64,000 nucleotides of DNA from Pseudooceanicola antarcticus (GTDB lineage: Bacteria; Pseudomonadota; Alphaproteobacteria; Rhodobacterales; Rhodobacteraceae): positions 62,001 to 126,000 of the forward strand of contig NZ_OBEA01000009.1 of the NCBI RefSeq assembly GCF_900215355.1, given 5' to 3'. Under the pieces are notes generated by a model that was not told the DNA's origin, made no database searches, and was given only the letters and a program-made list of their open reading frames with translations. The position numbers were made by a program, and so were the translations under genes. Of this stretch, positions 61,609 through 64,000 are shown piece after piece. How positions within the stretch are numbered: position 1 is the stretch's first letter; every line of letters starts with the position of its first letter.

Positions 61609-63258
61609 TCAGCCCGCCTCGGCCAGCAGATCCGGCGCGAGCGCGCAGGCGGTTTCGGCCGCATAGAGCTCGGCATCGGCGAAATGCAGGCGGTAGCGGG
61701 CCCAGGCCGCACCCCGGTCCGAGACCCTGGCCAGCCGCGTAGCCAGCAGCGCCGTCAGCGCCGCATAGCCCGCCCGCAGGTAGCCATCGGCCTGGCCCAG
61801 ACGCTCTGCCATGGACGCATCCGAGGCCATGAGCCGCCGGGCCAGTGCCTCGAAGCGATCGAGGATGGCGGTGGCCTGCTCGGCACCGGGCGGCGCCTCG
61901 GCCAGTTCGGCGCGGGCGGCCTGCAGGAAGGCCCCGAGGCTCTGGCCGCCGTCCTTCAACAGGCGGCGGACAAGGAAGTCCTGCGCCTGCATGCCGGTGG
62001 TGCCCTCGTAGATGGTGATGATCCGCGCATCGCGCAGGTAGCGCTCGGCGGGCCATTCGCGGGTATAGCCGGCCCCGCCCAGCACCTGCACGGCACCCGA
62101 GGCGGTCTCGAAGGCGCCTTCGCCGCCGAAATTCTTGGCCAGCGGCAGCAGGAAGGCCTGGCGCAGCTCCGCGGCGGGATCACCCGCGCGGGCCTGGTCG
62201 GCGGCAACCGCCGCCTCGAGCACGAGGGCCACCAGCAAGGCGGCGCGGCTTTCGATGTCCAGCAACTGCCGGCGCACGTCGGGATGGGCAAGGATCGGCA
62301 CCGGCGGCGCGTCCGGACGCCCGCCCTGCAGCCGCTCTGCGGCGTAGCGGCGGGCCAGCGCGGCAGAGCGCAGGGCGATGCCCGCCCCCTGGCAGCCGGT
62401 CTGCAGCCGCATGAGTTCGATCATGCGGAAAAGCGTCGGCAGGCCTCGCCCCGCCTCGCCCAACATCTGCGCCTCGGCCCCCTCGAAGGAGAGCACACAG
62501 GTCGGCGAACCATGCAGCCCCAGTTTCTCTTCGATGCGTTCCAGGCGGATCGCGTTGCGGCTTCCATCGTCCAGCACATCGGGCACCAGGAAGAGCGTCA
62601 GCCCCCGCGTGCCCTCTTGCGGCGCGCCGGTGCGGGCGAGGCAGAGATGGCCGATGCGGCTGGTCATGTCCTGGTCGCCGAAGGAGATCCAGCACTTCTG
62701 GCCGGTGATCCGCCAGTGATCGCCCCGGTCCTCGGCCTTGGCGCGGATGCGGCCGACATCGGAGCCCGCGTCAGGTTCGGAAATGCAGATCGTCGCCGCC
62801 CATTCGCCCGAGGCCAGCTTCGGCGCCCAGCTCTCGGCCAGGTCCGGCGCTGCGGCCAGCAGGCAATGCGCCGCCGCGCGGGTCGAGCCCGCGAGCATCA
62901 TGAAGGGCATGGCCGCGCCCTCGAACCCCAGCGAAGCTGCGGCATGCAGGGTCGTCGGCAACCCCTGTCCGCCCACACTTTCGGGCAGGTCGGCGGCCAG
63001 CCAGCCGTCGGCACCCAGCCGGGCGAAAGCCTCGGCGTAGCCTTCGGGGGTCAGCAGACGTCCGTTCTCGATCCGGCAGCCTTCCTCGTCGGCCCTGGCC
63101 GCCATGGGATCCAGCAGGTCCTCGCCCAGGCGCCAGGCCTCGGCAAGGATCATGGCGGTGTCGTCGGGCTCGAGCCCGATGGTCTCTTCCAGCCCGGCCC
63201 AGCCCGGTGTCACCGAGAGCAGGCCCGCGATCAGCCCCGCGTCCATTTCGGCGCTCAT
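61609..63258 (-). CDS. Acyl-CoA dehydrogenase
   Basis: 549 residues, flavin-dependent dehydrogenation of an acyl-CoA in fatty or branched acid degradation. Landmarks: ATICISEPDAGSDVGRIRAK, WRITGQKCWISFGDQD, the FAD-binding GSPTCVLSFEGAEAQMLGEA, and AVQVLGGAGYTREWPAERYL with ARIITIYEGTTGMQAQDFLV near the catalytic glutamate. The C-terminal extension beyond the usual 390 residues matches the long FadE-like DUF/AidB-type branch seen with HSD10-type dehydrogenases. It overlaps the short-chain dehydrogenase stop by four bases, so both work in one beta-oxidation-like operon. Confidence 0.93.
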   Translation of the reverse strand: MSAEMDAGLIAGLLSVTPGWAGLEETIGLEPDDTAMILAEAWRLGEDLLDPMAARADEEGCRIENGRLLTPEGYAEAFARLGADGWLAADLPESVGGQGLPTTLHAAASLGFEGAAMPFMMLAGSTRAAAHCLLAAAPDLAESWAPKLASGEWAATICISEPDAGSDVGRIRAKAEDRGDHWRITGQKCWISFGDQDMTSRIGHLCLARTGAPQEGTRGLTLFLVPDVLDDGSRNAIRLERIEEKLGLHGSPTCVLSFEGAEAQMLGEAGRGLPTLFRMIELMRLQTGCQGAGIALRSAALARRYAAERLQGGRPDAPPVPILAHPDVRRQLLDIESRAALLVALVLEAAVAADQARAGDPAAELRQAFLLPLAKNFGGEGAFETASGAVQVLGGAGYTREWPAERYLRDARIITIYEGTTGMQAQDFLVRRLLKDGGQSLGAFLQAARAELAEAPPGAEQATAILDRFEALARRLMASDASMAERLGQADGYLRAGYAALTALLATRLARVSDRGAAWARYRLHFADAELYAAETACALAPDLLAEAG

Positions 63259-64000
63259 TTGGGCTGCATGCGGACCGCGCCGTCGAGACGGATCACCTCG
63301 GCGTTCAGATATGCGGTCTCGAAGATGTACTTCACCGTGGCGCCGTATTCAGCCGGATCGCCTAGGCGCTGCGGGAAGGGAATGGTGGCGGCGATGGATT
63401 TCTGCACCTCTTCGCCCAGCCCTTCCAGCAGCGGCGTCAGGAAGAGACCCGGCGCGATGGTGTTCACCCGGACACCGAACCGCGCGAGCTCGCGGGCGAT
63501 CGGCAGCGCCATGGCGACGATGCCGCCCTTGGAGGCCGAGTAGGCCGCCTGGCCGATCTGGCCGTCGAAGGCCGCCACGGAGGCGGTGTTGACGATCACG
63601 CCACGCTCGCCGTCCGCAAGCGGCTCTTCAAGGGTCATCCGCGCCGCGGCCAGCCGCAGCATGTTGAAGGAGCCCAGCAGGTTCACCCGGATGGTGCGCT
63701 CGAAGTCCTCGAAGGGCAGCGGGCCTTCCCGGCCCACGACGCGGCCCGCCTCGCCGATACCGGCGCAGTTCACCAGCCCGCGCAGGGGGCCCTGCGCCGC
63801 GATGGCCTCGTCCAGAGCGGCCTCGGCCGCGACCGGGTCGGCCACGTCGATGGCCTTGGCAACGCCCGAGAGCTCTGCCGCCACGGCTTCTGCCGCTTCG
63901 GCGTTGCGGTCGACCACGGTGATCTTTGCCCCCGCGGCGTGAAGCGCCCGCGCGGTGGCCGCACCAAGTCCGGAGCCGCCCCCGGTGACGGCGACATGCA
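63255..64000 (-). CDS. Short-chain dehydrogenase (HSD10-like 3-hydroxyacyl-CoA dehydrogenase), start codon one base off the edge
   Basis: 248 residues are readable to the right edge. The frame there reads HVAVTGGGSGLGAATARAL, the Rossmann glycine motif, with bases TG just before the histidine, so the start codon spans 63999-64001. Further motifs: NRDAEAAEAV-type strand two as VVDRNAEAAE, NCAGIGEAGRV, and the catalytic YSASKGGIVAM with serine in VNTASVAAFDG. Similar to type II 3-hydroxyacyl-CoA dehydrogenase. Coupled to the acyl-CoA dehydrogenase gene downstream, giving two successive steps of acyl-CoA oxidation. Confidence 0.92.
   Translation of the reverse strand, partial: HVAVTGGGSGLGAATARALHAAGAKITVVDRNAEAAEAVAAELSGVAKAIDVADPVAAEAALDEAIAAQGPLRGLVNCAGIGEAGRVVGREGPLPFEDFERTIRVNLLGSFNMLRLAAARMTLEEPLADGERGVIVNTASVAAFDGQIGQAAYSASKGGIVAMALPIARELARFGVRVNTIAPGLFLTPLLEGLGEEVQKSIAATIPFPQRLGDPAEYGATVKYIFETAYLNAEVIRLDGAVRMQPK

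Overview
The window looks like chromosome of a GC-rich alphaproteobacterium, most likely Rhodobacterales. The evidence is the infA-maf-RNase E/G-yacG-tRNA-Phe cluster, the hisD/UPF0262/phosphatase and murA/DUF2948 clusters, and the overall protein character. The chromosome is interrupted by one foreign block of clearly lower GC (about 17.54-46.02 kb).

Left chromosomal part (1-17.5 kb): the start of a DeoR-type repressor; thioredoxin 2; an Lrp/AsnC regulator divergent from a zinc alcohol dehydrogenase and an aromatic/aspartate aminotransferase. Next come two divergent acetamidase/formamidase paralogues, one of them fused to an AraC-type DNA-binding domain. Then tRNA-Phe, yacG, an RNase E/G-like gene, maf and infA, a three-gene insertion (nitrilase-like, GNAT, NTF2-like), a low-molecular-weight phosphatase, UPF0262, hisD, DUF2948, murA, a 54-residue ORF missed by length filters, and tRNA-Thr(GGU).

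The island (about 28.5 kb) sits in the 3' end of tRNA-Thr and is best described as an integrative mobilizable element. It carries a large serine recombinase, a mobC/MOBP relaxase pair, a VirD4-like coupling ATPase whose membrane anchor is a separate gene, a VWA-like protein and a membrane protein, but no recognisable type IV secretion channel. A 10-bp direct repeat (GCACCATCTC) lies at the tRNA end (17540-17549) and at 46011-46020. Joining the two ends in silico gives the main result: the recombinase frame, which in the integrated state runs antisense through tRNA-Thr, instead continues for 38 element-encoded codons at the right end and stops 20 bp inside mobC. The excised circle would therefore contain one overlapping operon (small ORF, 103-residue ORF, recombinase, mobC, relaxase) that integration cuts in two.

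The cargo is a defence block. It contains a five-gene minus-strand operon (ribbon-helix-helix protein, adenine methyltransferase, Eco57I-like fused nuclease/methyltransferase, SIR2, HerA) with four CACCA/TGGTG boxes at its head. It also contains a 1086-residue STAND-like P-loop/TPR protein preceded by a repeat protein, an ArdC-type antirestriction protein, and a hairpin-dense 0.46-kb stretch with no credible ORF. A three-repeat helix-rich protein, a coiled-coil protein, a secreted protein, a minimal tyrosine recombinase and a Cro/CI-type repressor fill the AT-rich left arm.

Right chromosomal part (46.02-64 kb): katG; a NarL-type histidine kinase and response regulator; an acyl-CoA synthetase; an ABC exporter; a divergent NicAB-like molybdenum hydroxylase with a triple cytochrome c tail; a class V aminotransferase-fold protein; an acyl-CoA dehydrogenase; and a short-chain dehydrogenase whose start codon lies one base beyond the right edge.
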